A stretch of 64,000 nucleotides of DNA, from positions 62,001-126,000 of the forward strand of contig NZ_FNQY01000004.1 of the NCBI RefSeq assembly GCF_900107765.1. Reading direction: 5' to 3'. Made by a program: the position numbers and the translations under genes. The notes under the pieces are model-generated. The model worked only from the letters and a program-made list of their open reading frames with translations, ran no database searches and was not told the origin of the DNA. Positions 8,867 to 17,643 of this stretch are shown here, in pieces. This DNA is from Arachidicoccus rhizosphaerae (lineage in GTDB: Bacteria; Bacteroidota; Bacteroidia; Chitinophagales; Chitinophagaceae). Numbering within the stretch: position 1 is the stretch's first letter; each line of letters opens with the position of its first letter.

Positions 8867-10168
8867 TTAAGAAACCATTACGCCAATCATATAGGCAATC
8901 ACAGACAAAATCAGTCCATACATAAACACATTATATGCGGTCCTGAGTAACCGGTATTTCTTACCCAGCACCACGCCCTGCGCGTAGACATCCTTGATCA
9001 GGGATCCATATAAGAAATCCCGGTCATCCATCACCTGCCACATCCCTTTTGTATATTGTTCGAGATTCATTTTATAAAAATTACCGAAGAAAAGCAGGTT
9101 TGTTTTTTTCTCTTCGATATCTTTTTCCGTAAAGGTTCCTCTGGGAATGGTCGGACGGGTGGATAGGATGGAAAAAATTATGGTGATCAGGCTGATGGTG
9201 ATCAAAATAAAAGTCGGAATAATTAATTCTTCGTGGGCATCTAATTTACGCAGCAGCAGGCTGATGACGGCCGATAAAATAATGGAGTTTACAGAAATTA
9301 AAATATGCGCTTTATTGTCCGCCATATTGGAGAGTTTCTGGTTATTGCCTGCCGTTACCCTGAACATGGTTTCAATGCCCTTATCGGGCCTTTCATTTTT
9401 TTCCTTCTTCTCTTTTAGCTTCTCTTTATCCTTGTTTTTTTTCTTTTCCTGTTTCTCGTGACCGGTGTCTGCCAGGGAGGCGGCGGTGGCAGGCAAAGCA
9501 GGGCCCTGTTCAGACTCCGGCAAAACGGCGTCCTTTGTCTCCTCAGCGCCGCTTTGCCGGGAGGCCACCTCCGCTGCTTTTTTCTTAAGGGCGGCCAGAT
9601 TAGCCGCCTTCTTATCCGTTAGCAACATCCGGCAATAATCCGTATGATAATGATGAGATTCCAAAAACGCAATGGTGCCCAGCCGCCACTGCTGCCTGGA
9701 CAGTTCTTTGCCCAGCACTTTAGCTTTTTCCTGGCACATCAGACCATTGATTTCTTTAAAACGGTCCCGACCCAGATGAAAAAGGTCGGCGTCGCATACA
9801 ATAGCTTCCAGTAACCCCTTTGGCTGCTGTGGAATCTTTGTAGCCAGGATACAGCCTTTCACTTGATCCGTTAGTCCGGGAGCCACCGCGTGCGCTTCCA
9901 GAAAAGCAGCCGCTGCATCCGCTCCCGCCTGCTCATGCTGATCCGGGTCGATATGATATCCCACGTCATGGAACCAGGCGGCCACCATCACCACTTCATA
10001 ATCCGCGTCTTCCAGTTGGTAATGACTGCTGATCTCTTCAGCGGCGGCCACTACCGCCTGCGTATGTGCCAGGTTATGATAGGCTCTTTTTTCCTGTTCA
10101 TGATTGGCAAAAAAAGCCCGGACAAACACCTGCGCCTCCTGCACTAATTGTACTACTGCTTCCTTCAT
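8867..10168 (-). CDS. HD-domain hydrolase fused to Pycsar-effector-type membrane domain
   Basis: 433 residues from ATG 10168. Residues 1-200 form an HD phosphohydrolase domain: His35 (YHNLAH), His67-Asp68 (WFHDVG) and Asp126/128 (VCDADLFHLG) fit the H...HD...D metal site. A charged Lys/Glu-rich linker spans about 205-265. The C-terminal third matches the PycTM effector (DUF5706) pattern: NMADNKAHILISVNSIILS, two hydrophobic segments at about 283-333, then DDRDFLYGSLIKDVYAQG, with a last segment at about 411-433. In Pycsar defence, PycTM effectors are triggered by cCMP or cUMP and damage the inner membrane. Here no cyclase is visible, and the fused HD domain suggests control by nucleotide hydrolysis instead. 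First gene of the presumed ppk1 operon. Confidence 0.85.
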   Translation of the reverse strand: MKEAVVQLVQEAQVFVRAFFANHEQEKRAYHNLAHTQAVVAAAEEISSHYQLEDADYEVVMVAAWFHDVGYHIDPDQHEQAGADAAAAFLEAHAVAPGLTDQVKGCILATKIPQQPKGLLEAIVCDADLFHLGRDRFKEINGLMCQEKAKVLGKELSRQQWRLGTIAFLESHHYHTDYCRMLLTDKKAANLAALKKKAAEVASRQSGAEETKDAVLPESEQGPALPATAASLADTGHEKQEKKKNKDKEKLKEKKEKNERPDKGIETMFRVTAGNNQKLSNMADNKAHILISVNSIILSAVISLLLRKLDAHEELIIPTFILITISLITIIFSILSTRPTIPRGTFTEKDIEEKKTNLLFFGNFYKMNLEQYTKGMWQVMDDRDFLYGSLIKDVYAQGVVLGKKYRLLRTAYNVFMYGLILSVIAYMIGVMVS

Positions 10169-10344
10169 ATATTTTCTTTAAATAACTTGACTGGTCTTCT
10201 ATAAGGCTTTTTGATTAATCAAATAATTAAGCGATCTTTTTACCAACCCGGCCTTTGCCGGATCAGCCCATCCTTATATCCAAAATTAGTGCTTATTTTC
10301 CACCTGCAAAAGTGCCCGCTATTTGGCTTACAACGCCCCTGCGG

Positions 10345-11043
10345 CTAATCCCCGTAAATCCTTCCTGTCACCCAATGTCCTAAAATTCCGCTGACAATTC
10401 CTACGGCAAGACCTCCCAGCACATCCGTGGGATAATGTCTGCCCAGATACATCCTGGAATAACCTACCGATCCCGCCCAAAGTGTAATGGGCAGGGTAAC
10501 GGTCCATTGTTTGCGCGTAAGCGCAAGGGAGGCGGCAGTGGAAAAGGCAAGGGTCGTATGACCGGAGGGAAAAGAAGGGCCGGTTCCGTAATTAATGGGA
10601 TGGATGATATCCGGGTAACTCATAAAAGGCCTGGGCCTTTTAAAAAGATGCTTCAGCCCGATGGACATTGCCTGCCCTATCCCTACGGTGACGCCCGTTT
10701 CCACCGCATAGCGTTTATTCAAAGGGTCATCTGCAATAAATCCATATCCCAGCTCTGCCAGGGTGATGGAGGCCGGTAACCAGTAGGCGCTATTACTGAT
10801 CTGACTCATAAACTTGCTGGAAGGTGTATCGGGATTTAACTGATCCAGTAAATGGATATCAAAATTAAGCGGCTTACCTTTTAGATTTACAGGCAGGCTG
10901 TCCTGCGCCAAAGATGCAAAGGGCAGGCATATAAGCAGTATCCATTGCAGCAGCAGTCCTCTGACAGGAATATATGCTTTACCTGGCTTTACGTAACAGT
11001 GCTTTTCAGGGGCCGGACTCTCGGTTTTAACTGCTGTTGGCAT
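10345..11043 (-). CDS. PAP2-family phosphatase
   Basis: 233 residues when started at ATG 11043 (MPTAVKTE), which I prefer because the frame upstream is low-complexity AT-rich DNA; an in-frame ATG at 11127 would add 28 residues. A signal/anchor segment (LLLQWILLICLPFASLAQ) is followed by the acid-phosphatase motifs KHLFKRPRPF, PSGHTTLAFS and SRMYLGRHYPTDVLGG, the three blocks of the PAP2 active site with the two catalytic histidines. Likely a periplasm-facing lipid or undecaprenyl-pyrophosphate phosphatase; the substrate cannot be read from sequence. It lies 112 bp downstream of the dedA-type gene on the same strand. Confidence 0.9.
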   Translation of the reverse strand: MPTAVKTESPAPEKHCYVKPGKAYIPVRGLLLQWILLICLPFASLAQDSLPVNLKGKPLNFDIHLLDQLNPDTPSSKFMSQISNSAYWLPASITLAELGYGFIADDPLNKRYAVETGVTVGIGQAMSIGLKHLFKRPRPFMSYPDIIHPINYGTGPSFPSGHTTLAFSTAASLALTRKQWTVTLPITLWAGSVGYSRMYLGRHYPTDVLGGLAVGIVSGILGHWVTGRIYGD

Positions 11044-11155
11044 CTTTATTATCTTATTATATATAATAATTTGCTTTTCAGTAGTAAAGATACTGGTTAA
11101 TCTACAAAAAACAGTAGGCGGAACCACTAAGTCCGGTTGTCTGCCCTTTCAATCA

Positions 11156-11863
11156 TTAAAGCGGGTCTTCGGTAATCTTCTGGCCTGTTTTTTTGCCCTT
11201 GTCGCCTCTGATCATCTTTATGATCACCGGCGCTGTCGTGATGACGACCAGGATGATAATAATATATTCCAGGTGATGGGTCAGATCAACATTATAGGTT
11301 TTAAGCACGACTTTATACAGATAGTGTCCACCGGCCAGCATGAGTGCCGCCCAGCTGAAGGAACCTATCATATTAAACAGCATGAACTTTTTCTTCTCCA
11401 TTTTCACAATACCCGCTACAATGGGTGCGAAGGTTCTGATAATAGGTAAGAATCTGGCCAGAATCAGAGCGCCGCCGCCTTTCTCTTCAAAGAAATCATG
11501 CGCCTGCTGCAAATGCTTTTTCTTAAAGTACCAGGTATCTTTTTTCTTGAACAGCAGGGGGCCGCTTTTACTGCCAAACCAAAAACCAAAGATATTGCCC
11601 AGCACGCCTGCCAAAAAGACCAGCAGGATAATTTCCAAAAGGTTCAGAAAAGGGCTGCCGGTATCAAAAAATGATTTGGCCAGGTCATCACTGTATATGC
11701 CTGCGATAAATAACAGGGAATCACCGGGCAGGAAAAATCCGACAAATAATCCTGTTTCCGCAAATATGATAAACAAAATCAACCACAATCCACCGGCCTG
11801 TATATAGAATTCGGGGCTTAACAGTTGTTTCCAGTCAAAACTCAATAGTATTGCATCCAGCAT
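11156..11863 (-). CDS. DedA-family membrane protein
   Basis: 235 residues with several hydrophobic segments. The DedA/VTT signature is clear: FVGFFLPGDSLLFIAG near residue 40, GNIFGFWFGSKSGP, and ARFLPIIRTFAPIVAGIVKM near residue 140, with the conserved Arg and Pro residues. DedA proteins are inner-membrane transporters or scramblases linked to undecaprenyl phosphate or phospholipid flipping and to proton motive force. Its neighbour is a PAP2 phosphatase, which would fit lipid-carrier recycling, but this link is inference. The C-terminus is a basic tail (RGDKGKKTGQK). Start at ATG 11863. Confidence 0.9.
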   Translation of the reverse strand: MLDAILLSFDWKQLLSPEFYIQAGGLWLILFIIFAETGLFVGFFLPGDSLLFIAGIYSDDLAKSFFDTGSPFLNLLEIILLVFLAGVLGNIFGFWFGSKSGPLLFKKKDTWYFKKKHLQQAHDFFEEKGGGALILARFLPIIRTFAPIVAGIVKMEKKKFMLFNMIGSFSWAALMLAGGHYLYKVVLKTYNVDLTHHLEYIIIILVVITTAPVIIKMIRGDKGKKTGQKITEDPL

Positions 11864-12208
11864 GGATTCTAATTAAATAGCTTTCAAAAAGTTCTCTGTG
11901 ATATAAACCAGGTTCTCCAGCAAATGTAAGGCAGCGAGGCGACTCTTATACATCGACTTTGATAATTAATATTAAAATTAAACTTAAATATTATTTAATA
12001 ATAATCAGTAAAAAAGATCAGCTAAGTGCGTGCTACCCTGCTCCCGGCACAACAACCAGGCTTCTTCTTCCTGGAATCGCCGGGTTCAGACATCCGGTCA
12101 AAGATAGCAAAAAGCCGTTGTAAAATTACCGGCTGCGGGGGGCCACTTACCGAATTTACGACTGGCGGCAGCGGCTTATAACGGTACCTAGGTTTTCCCG
12201 GTTAAAGA
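11864..12208. other. Gene-free interval upstream of dedA-type gene
   Basis: 345 bp with no convincing ORF or RNA. The minus strand carries TATCTTTG at 12106-12099, a match to the Bacteroidota -7 box, but no -33 TTTG at the right distance, so a dedA promoter there is only possible. The half near the gene is very AT-rich. Confidence 0.3.
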
Positions 12209-13483
12209 TCAGGCGGCTTTTGCCGCTTCCTGCTGGAGCAGAACAGGATCTTTAAGTTCTCCCTCCCATTTGCTGACGGCCGCTGTGGACAGTGCATTGC
12301 CTACCACATTGGTCATGGAGCGGAGCATATCACAGAAATGATCAATCGGTAAGATAAGGGCGATTCCCTCCGGCGGAATATCAAACATCGCACAGGTGGC
12401 GGCCACCACTACCAGGGAGGCTCTCGGCACGCCGGCCATTCCTTTACTGGTCAGCATCAGTACAAACAGCATGGTGATCTGCGTACCGATATCCAGATGA
12501 ATGCCATAGGCCTGGGCAATCGCCATAGAGGCAAAGGTCATATTAATCATGGAGCCGTCCAGGTTAAAGGAGTAGCCCAGCGGCAATACGAAGGAAACAA
12601 TTTTATTTTTGCAGCCATATTTCTCCAGCTCTTCCGTCAGTACCGGAAATACTGCTTCACTGCTGGTGGTGCTGAAGGCAATAATCATAGGCTGAATAAT
12701 ATGTTTCAGCAACGGCAGCAGCCTTTTACCCAGGATAAAATAACCGACCAGTGCCATTAAGAGCCATAGGATGGCAATGGCCACCATAAACCAAAGCAGG
12801 TATTTTCCATAGAACCAGAAGATACCGGGGCCGTTCACGGCCATTGTCCCGGCAATAGAACCCAATACGCCGATGGGGGCCGTGTACATGACATATCCCA
12901 CCATAACCAGGATGGCCTCTGATAAGGTATCCAGCGCTTTTACCACCGGTTTCGCCCTTTCGCCCAGCGCGGCCAGTGATACGCCCAGAAACATGGCAAA
13001 TACGACAATCTGCAAAATCTCATTGTCCGCCATGGCCTCTATCACGCTTTTAGGTACCAGGTGGTTGATAAAGTTCTCGGCAGAGAAAGACTGGGTTCCG
13101 GAGATGATATCTCCCACATCGCCGGTGGCGGTGCCCAGATTCAGGCCCATTCCCGGTTTACCCAAATGCACGATCATCAGTCCGATAAACAGGCTGGCAA
13201 TGGAGGCAGTGATAAACCAAAGCATGGCCTTGCCACCGATGCGGCCCACACTTTTTAAATCCCCTAATTTAGCGATGCCTACCGTTAAGGTACAAAGTAC
13301 CAGTGGAGCGATAATCATCTGTACTAACCTTAAAAACAAGGTAGTCATCATTTTACCAATGGATACCAGGGTTGGGATATCCTGCTTGGGCATATATTTA
13401 TAAGCAATATAGCCGATGATGGCGCCCAGCGCCATGGCAATGATAATATATAAGGTCAGACGGTTCTTGGAATTACGCTTCAT
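12209..13483 (-). CDS. Dicarboxylate/amino acid:cation symporter (SDF family)
   Basis: 424 residues, polytopic. Family marks are complete: the serine-rich re-entrant loop AFSTTSSEAVFPVL, the NMTF-type motif in NLDGSMINMTFASMAIAQA, and the second hairpin with SKGMAGVPRASLVVVAA followed by LILPIDHFCDMLRSMTNVVGNA. These proteins import glutamate, aspartate or C4-dicarboxylates with sodium or protons. The Asp in IDHFCDMLRSMTNV is compatible with either dicarboxylate or acidic amino-acid uptake, so I leave the substrate open. The start at ATG 13483 gives the normal first helix. Divergent from the amino-acid permease gene. Confidence 0.93.
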   Translation of the reverse strand: MKRNSKNRLTLYIIIAMALGAIIGYIAYKYMPKQDIPTLVSIGKMMTTLFLRLVQMIIAPLVLCTLTVGIAKLGDLKSVGRIGGKAMLWFITASIASLFIGLMIVHLGKPGMGLNLGTATGDVGDIISGTQSFSAENFINHLVPKSVIEAMADNEILQIVVFAMFLGVSLAALGERAKPVVKALDTLSEAILVMVGYVMYTAPIGVLGSIAGTMAVNGPGIFWFYGKYLLWFMVAIAILWLLMALVGYFILGKRLLPLLKHIIQPMIIAFSTTSSEAVFPVLTEELEKYGCKNKIVSFVLPLGYSFNLDGSMINMTFASMAIAQAYGIHLDIGTQITMLFVLMLTSKGMAGVPRASLVVVAATCAMFDIPPEGIALILPIDHFCDMLRSMTNVVGNALSTAAVSKWEGELKDPVLLQQEAAKAA

Positions 13484-13942
13484 GCAATTTCTTTACTTAA
13501 AAAACGCCCTGAAAACAGTTGCCTCTTCCTTAAAAGAGATCCAACAAATTGATTTTCAGAAGCACATTATATTTATTTACAGAATAAAAGTTATGACTAT
13601 GATCCACTTTTTTAACCGGTGCAAGATAATAAACAAACAGCTATTAGCTTTTATTTTTCTCACTCCCACCTGAAACTTCGTGTGCTGCGGGGCCCGGCGG
13701 TCAAATTTATTTAAAATCTTCAGCACTGCAGCCACACCGGTAAATATCCTTCAAAATATCTTCAGTATTCCAATGCGTGTGGAGCGCCAAAACCCGGAAA
13801 GATAACAAAACAAACAGATATCAGGGAAATTTACCCTCTTTTTATTCAAAAAGGCCAAAAAAACGGGGGTTTTGTTAAACAGTTTAGAATTAATCCTTAA
13901 TTTTCCACCTCATAACTTATCTAAGAATATTTAAATATTACT
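13484..13942. other. Divergent intergenic region between two amino-acid transporter genes
   Basis: 459 bp with no ORF worth calling. On the plus strand TTTG at 13871-13874 and TAATTTTC at 13898-13905 give an imperfect promoter for the permease (one mismatch, spacer 23). On the minus strand TAAATTTG at 13709-13702 matches the -7 box, with a long leader to the symporter. Both are weak. Confidence 0.3.
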
Positions 13943-15619
13943 ATGAGCTTATTTGCCAAAAAGTCAATTAGTTCCCTGATTGCCGAGTCGTCTGCGACGG
14001 ATGGTCTGAAAAAAACACTGAGTGCCCGCTCTCTGGTAGCCCTGGGTATTGGTGCCATCATTGGTGCCGGACTATTCTCCATAACAGGGGTTGCTGCAGC
14101 CAATATGGCCGGCCCGGGGATTATGATTTCTTTTATTATTGCGGCTGTCGGTTGTGCCTTTGCCGGTCTGTGTTATGCGGAGTTTGCCTCCATGATACCT
14201 GTCGCGGGCAGTGCCTATACCTATTCCTACGCCACTATGGGTGAGTTTATCGCCTGGATTATCGGCTGGGATCTGGTGCTGGAATACGCAGTAGGAGCCG
14301 CCACCGTTGCCTCCAGCTGGTCTGGATATCTCAACGAACTGCTCAAGAGTTTTGACATCGCACTACCCCATATGCTCACGGCTACTCCTTTTGATACCGT
14401 ACCCGGCATTTTAAATTTACCCGCTGTATTTATCGTCGTTATTATCTCCATGATCCTGATTCGGGGAACAAGTGAATCCGCCTGGGTCAACGCCATCATC
14501 GTGGTGGTTAAGGTCTCCATTGTGGTCATATTTATCGCCCTGGGTATTCATTATGTACAGCCTGCCAACCTCACCCCGCTGGTCCCCCAGAACACCGGCG
14601 AGTTCGGTCATTTCGGCTGGTCAGGTGTGGTCAGAGCGGCGGCCGTCGTCTTTTTTGCCTATATCGGTTTTGACGCCGTCTCCACGGCGGCGCAGGAGAC
14701 TAAAAACCCTAAAAAAGCAATGCCTATTGGCATTTTAGGTTCTTTGGTTATCTGTACCGTCCTTTATATCGCCTTTGCCTATGTCATGACCGGTGTGGCC
14801 CATTATACCATGTTCAATACCGGTGGCAGCAGTGACCTGGCGCCTGTAGCCATTGCCATCAAGCAAATGGGTACCGTCGGCGCAGGCGGCGTGGTGACGC
14901 CTGCCTATCCATGGCTTAATACCCTGATTATTGTAGCCATTCTGCTGGGTTACTCCTCCGTGATCCTGGTGATGCTGTTAGGACAAAGCCGGGTTTTCTA
15001 CTCCATGAGTAATGACGGACTGTTACCCGGTATTTTCTCTAAACTGCATCCACGCCATAAAACACCTTATAAATCCAATTTACTGTTCATGCTCTTCGTC
15101 AGCCTTTTTGCAGCCTTTATCCCGGGACGCATTGTGGGTGAGATGACCAGCATCGGTACCTTATTTGCCTTTATCCTGGTTTGTATCGGGGTGCTGGTTA
15201 TGCGCAGTAAAATGAAGGACGCTCCAAGAGCATTCAGAACACCGTTTGTGCCGCTGGTGCCTATCCTGGGCGTTCTGGTTTGTTTATTCATGATGGTATT
15301 CTTACCGCTGGATACCTGGATTCGTCTGATTGCCTGGATGATGATCGGACTGGATATCTATCTGTCCAGAGGTATTTTAAAAAGCAACCTGAATGCAGCG
15401 GATTCCCAAAAAGATCATAGCCGCAGCTATAAAATCACCGCCATCAGCGGTCTGGTGCTGACCCTCGTTTTAGCCATCCTTGGCCTTTGTCATCATTTTA
15501 ATACCAAGGGGTCGGATGAAGGCCTGGTAATTTTCTCTCTGATAATGGTGGTATTCCACCTGATTTATTACGGTGTCTACATGGCTAAAGCCGCCGGCCT
15601 GCGTAATAAAGAAGGTTAA
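13943..15619 (+). CDS. APC-superfamily amino acid permease
   Basis: 558 residues, about 12-14 membrane segments. The first helix has the APC substrate-binding loop GIGAIIGAGLFSITG, followed by CYAEFASMIPVAGSAYTYSYATMGEF and GWDLVLEYAVGAATVASSWSGY, as in YfnA/CAT-type cationic or broad amino-acid permeases. The FFAYIGFDAVSTAAQETKNPKKAMP block is also characteristic. Start at ATG 13943, C-terminal tail cytoplasmic. Monocistronic: a strong terminator follows within 100 bp. Substrate is not resolvable from sequence. Confidence 0.93.
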   Translation: MSLFAKKSISSLIAESSATDGLKKTLSARSLVALGIGAIIGAGLFSITGVAAANMAGPGIMISFIIAAVGCAFAGLCYAEFASMIPVAGSAYTYSYATMGEFIAWIIGWDLVLEYAVGAATVASSWSGYLNELLKSFDIALPHMLTATPFDTVPGILNLPAVFIVVIISMILIRGTSESAWVNAIIVVVKVSIVVIFIALGIHYVQPANLTPLVPQNTGEFGHFGWSGVVRAAAVVFFAYIGFDAVSTAAQETKNPKKAMPIGILGSLVICTVLYIAFAYVMTGVAHYTMFNTGGSSDLAPVAIAIKQMGTVGAGGVVTPAYPWLNTLIIVAILLGYSSVILVMLLGQSRVFYSMSNDGLLPGIFSKLHPRHKTPYKSNLLFMLFVSLFAAFIPGRIVGEMTSIGTLFAFILVCIGVLVMRSKMKDAPRAFRTPFVPLVPILGVLVCLFMMVFLPLDTWIRLIAWMMIGLDIYLSRGILKSNLNAADSQKDHSRSYKITAISGLVLTLVLAILGLCHHFNTKGSDEGLVIFSLIMVVFHLIYYGVYMAKAAGLRNKEG

Positions 15620-15676
15620 TACAAGGCCTTATCTCAACAGAGACCTGGTATTTATGACTGATTTTTAATGCATCGA

Positions 15677-15711
15677 AGCCACTTATTCCTCCGGGAATAA
15701 GTGGCTTTTTT
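15677..15711 (+). terminator. Rho-independent terminator of the APC permease
   Basis: A 13-bp stem (AGCCACTTATTCC pairing with GGAATAAGTGGCT) with a 4-nt loop, followed by seven T. Confidence 0.9.
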
Positions 15712-15799
15712 ATGGTATCTCCCCCCAAAAAAAGGGCTGTTTACCCGAAATTTTAAGCCGGTGGGCCAATTAATCTACCTGCCAAGCAGGAATATTCCT

Positions 15800-15807
15800 T
15801 AATTTTG
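15800..15807 (+). promoter_or_regulatory. Putative -7 box of nadB
   Basis: TAATTTTG matches TAnnTTTG and lies 60 bp before the nadB start. No TTTG at the -33 position is evident. Confidence 0.4.
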
Positions 15808-15867
15808 GTCTGCATAATTAATAACCTGATACAACTCAATCATTACACAAAAACCATCTATCCATTT

Positions 15868-17490
15868 ATGACAACGGATCTACTGGTCATTGGTTCGGGA
15901 ATAGCCGGACTTACATTTGCCATAAAGGCAGCGAAGGCTTTGCCGGATAAGGAAATCCTCGTGCTCACCAAAGCGCCATCACCGGAAGAGACCAATACCA
16001 ACTATGCCCAGGGCGGCGTGGCCGGTGTCTGGGACTTTGCAAAAGACAGTTTTGACAAACATATAGAAGATACGCTGATCGCCGGCGACGGCCTCTGTGA
16101 TCCCCGGGCCGTGGAGGTGGTGGTGAAGGAAGGACCCGACCGGATCCGGGAAATCATCGGCTATGGAACCCGTTTTGATAAAAATGATGACGGTGACTAT
16201 AATCTGGGAAGAGAAGGCGGCCATAGCGAGTTCCGGATCCTGCACCATAAGGACGTAACCGGTAAGGAAATAGAAAGAGCCCTGATAGCGGAAGCGGAAA
16301 GGCACAATAATATCCGGATGCTGGATGAATACTACGTCGTTGAGCTTCTGACACAGCATCACCTGGGTTATCTGGTCACGAAGTCTTCCAAAGATATCAC
16401 CTGTTATGGGGTCTATGCCCTGAACCGTAACACCAACTCCATTGAAAAAATACTAGCCTCTGCCACCCTTCTGGCTACCGGCGGCTGCGGCCAGGCCTAC
16501 CGTACCACCACCAACCCCAGGGTGGCCACCGGAGACGGGGTGGCCATGAGTTACCGCGCCAAGGGGCGCATTGAGAACATGGAATTTATCCAGTTCCACC
16601 CGACCGCTCTTTTTGAGCCGGGTGTCTCTCCTGCCTTTTTAATTACGGAAGCAGTCCGGGGCGAAGGCGGCGTGCTTCGCAACCATAAAGGCGAGGCCTT
16701 TATGGAAAAATATGATCCCAGAAAAGATCTGGCACCCCGTGATATTGTAGCCAGAGCCATCGACAGTGAGATGAAAAAACACGGGACGCAGCATGTCTAT
16801 CTGGATTGCTCTCCTATTGAAAGAGAAAAGTTCATGCAGCATTTTCCCAATATTTATGAGCATTGTAAAAACATAGGAATCGATGTCTTTAAGGACGGCA
16901 TACCGGTAGCGCCGGCAGCACATTACAGCTGCGGAGGCGTAAAGACCGACCTGCATGGCAGAACCTCCATCCAGCATCTGTATGCCTGCGGCGAGTGTTC
17001 TTCCACCGGTTTACATGGCGCCAACCGTCTGGCCAGCAACAGCCTGCTGGAAGCCATGGTATTCGCCCACCGGGCTTTTGAGGATGTATTGGCTCAATAC
17101 CAGGAAGGCAGCCTGCAAAAGTTCAATCAGGAAATGGCCAGCCTGACACTGCCGGACTGGGACGCCCTGGGGACCTCCGAACCGAAGGAAATGATACTGA
17201 TTACCCAAAGCGTCAAGGAGCTCGAACAGATCATGAGTGATTATGTGGGCATCGTGCGCACCAATGTACGTCTGGAAAGAGCGATGCGCCGCCTGGATTT
17301 ACTGTTCGAAGAAACGGAAGCCCTGTATAAACAGGCGCAGGTATCCCCCCAGCTCTGCCAGCTGCGCAACCTGATTACGGTGGGCTACCTGATTGTCAAA
17401 GGAGCTCAGTTCCGCCAGGAAAGCAGGGGATTACATTTTAATACGGATTACCCGGAGAAAAGTGATTTACTCCAAAGCGTCATTTTATAA
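15868..17490 (+). CDS. nadB: L-aspartate oxidase
   Basis: 540 residues from ATG 15868; an in-frame ATG at 15805 would add 21 residues without homology and overlap the -7 box, so I reject it. Oxidises L-aspartate to iminoaspartate, the first step of de novo NAD synthesis, using FAD. The dinucleotide fold begins at once (LLVIGSGIAGLTFAIKAA), followed by NTNYAQGGVAGVWD, the HHKDVTGKEIE block, TGGCGQAY and the active-site region FHPTAL and EAVRGEGGVLRN, then ACGECSSTGLHGANRLASNSLLE. The helical C-terminal domain is complete. nadA and nadC are not in the window. Confidence 0.95.
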   Translation: MTTDLLVIGSGIAGLTFAIKAAKALPDKEILVLTKAPSPEETNTNYAQGGVAGVWDFAKDSFDKHIEDTLIAGDGLCDPRAVEVVVKEGPDRIREIIGYGTRFDKNDDGDYNLGREGGHSEFRILHHKDVTGKEIERALIAEAERHNNIRMLDEYYVVELLTQHHLGYLVTKSSKDITCYGVYALNRNTNSIEKILASATLLATGGCGQAYRTTTNPRVATGDGVAMSYRAKGRIENMEFIQFHPTALFEPGVSPAFLITEAVRGEGGVLRNHKGEAFMEKYDPRKDLAPRDIVARAIDSEMKKHGTQHVYLDCSPIEREKFMQHFPNIYEHCKNIGIDVFKDGIPVAPAAHYSCGGVKTDLHGRTSIQHLYACGECSSTGLHGANRLASNSLLEAMVFAHRAFEDVLAQYQEGSLQKFNQEMASLTLPDWDALGTSEPKEMILITQSVKELEQIMSDYVGIVRTNVRLERAMRRLDLLFEETEALYKQAQVSPQLCQLRNLITVGYLIVKGAQFRQESRGLHFNTDYPEKSDLLQSVIL

Positions 17491-17538
17491 GCCGCGCCTA
17501 AACATTATAAAATTATCATATTTTATGTAATAATTGCC

Positions 17539-17567
17539 AAATAGGGCAGCAGTCAGCTGCCCTATTT
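17539..17567 (+). terminator. nadB terminator-like hairpin
   Basis: Perfect 12-bp inverted repeat (AAATAGGGCAGC with GCTGCCCTATTT), 5-nt loop, T-rich end. It directly abuts TATATTTG at 17569-17576, a -7-like box for the next gene. Confidence 0.7.
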
Positions 17568-17643
17568 GTATATTTGCGGCTTATAATCTTTATTCCGGTG
17601 ATTTTCTGGAGAAAATACCGGTCCACAAAAGCAGTCGGCAAAC

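Noticed and set aside
8867-10168. Complete Pycsar defence system
   Set aside because: Only the effector-like domain is seen; no cyclase or other defence gene is in the window.
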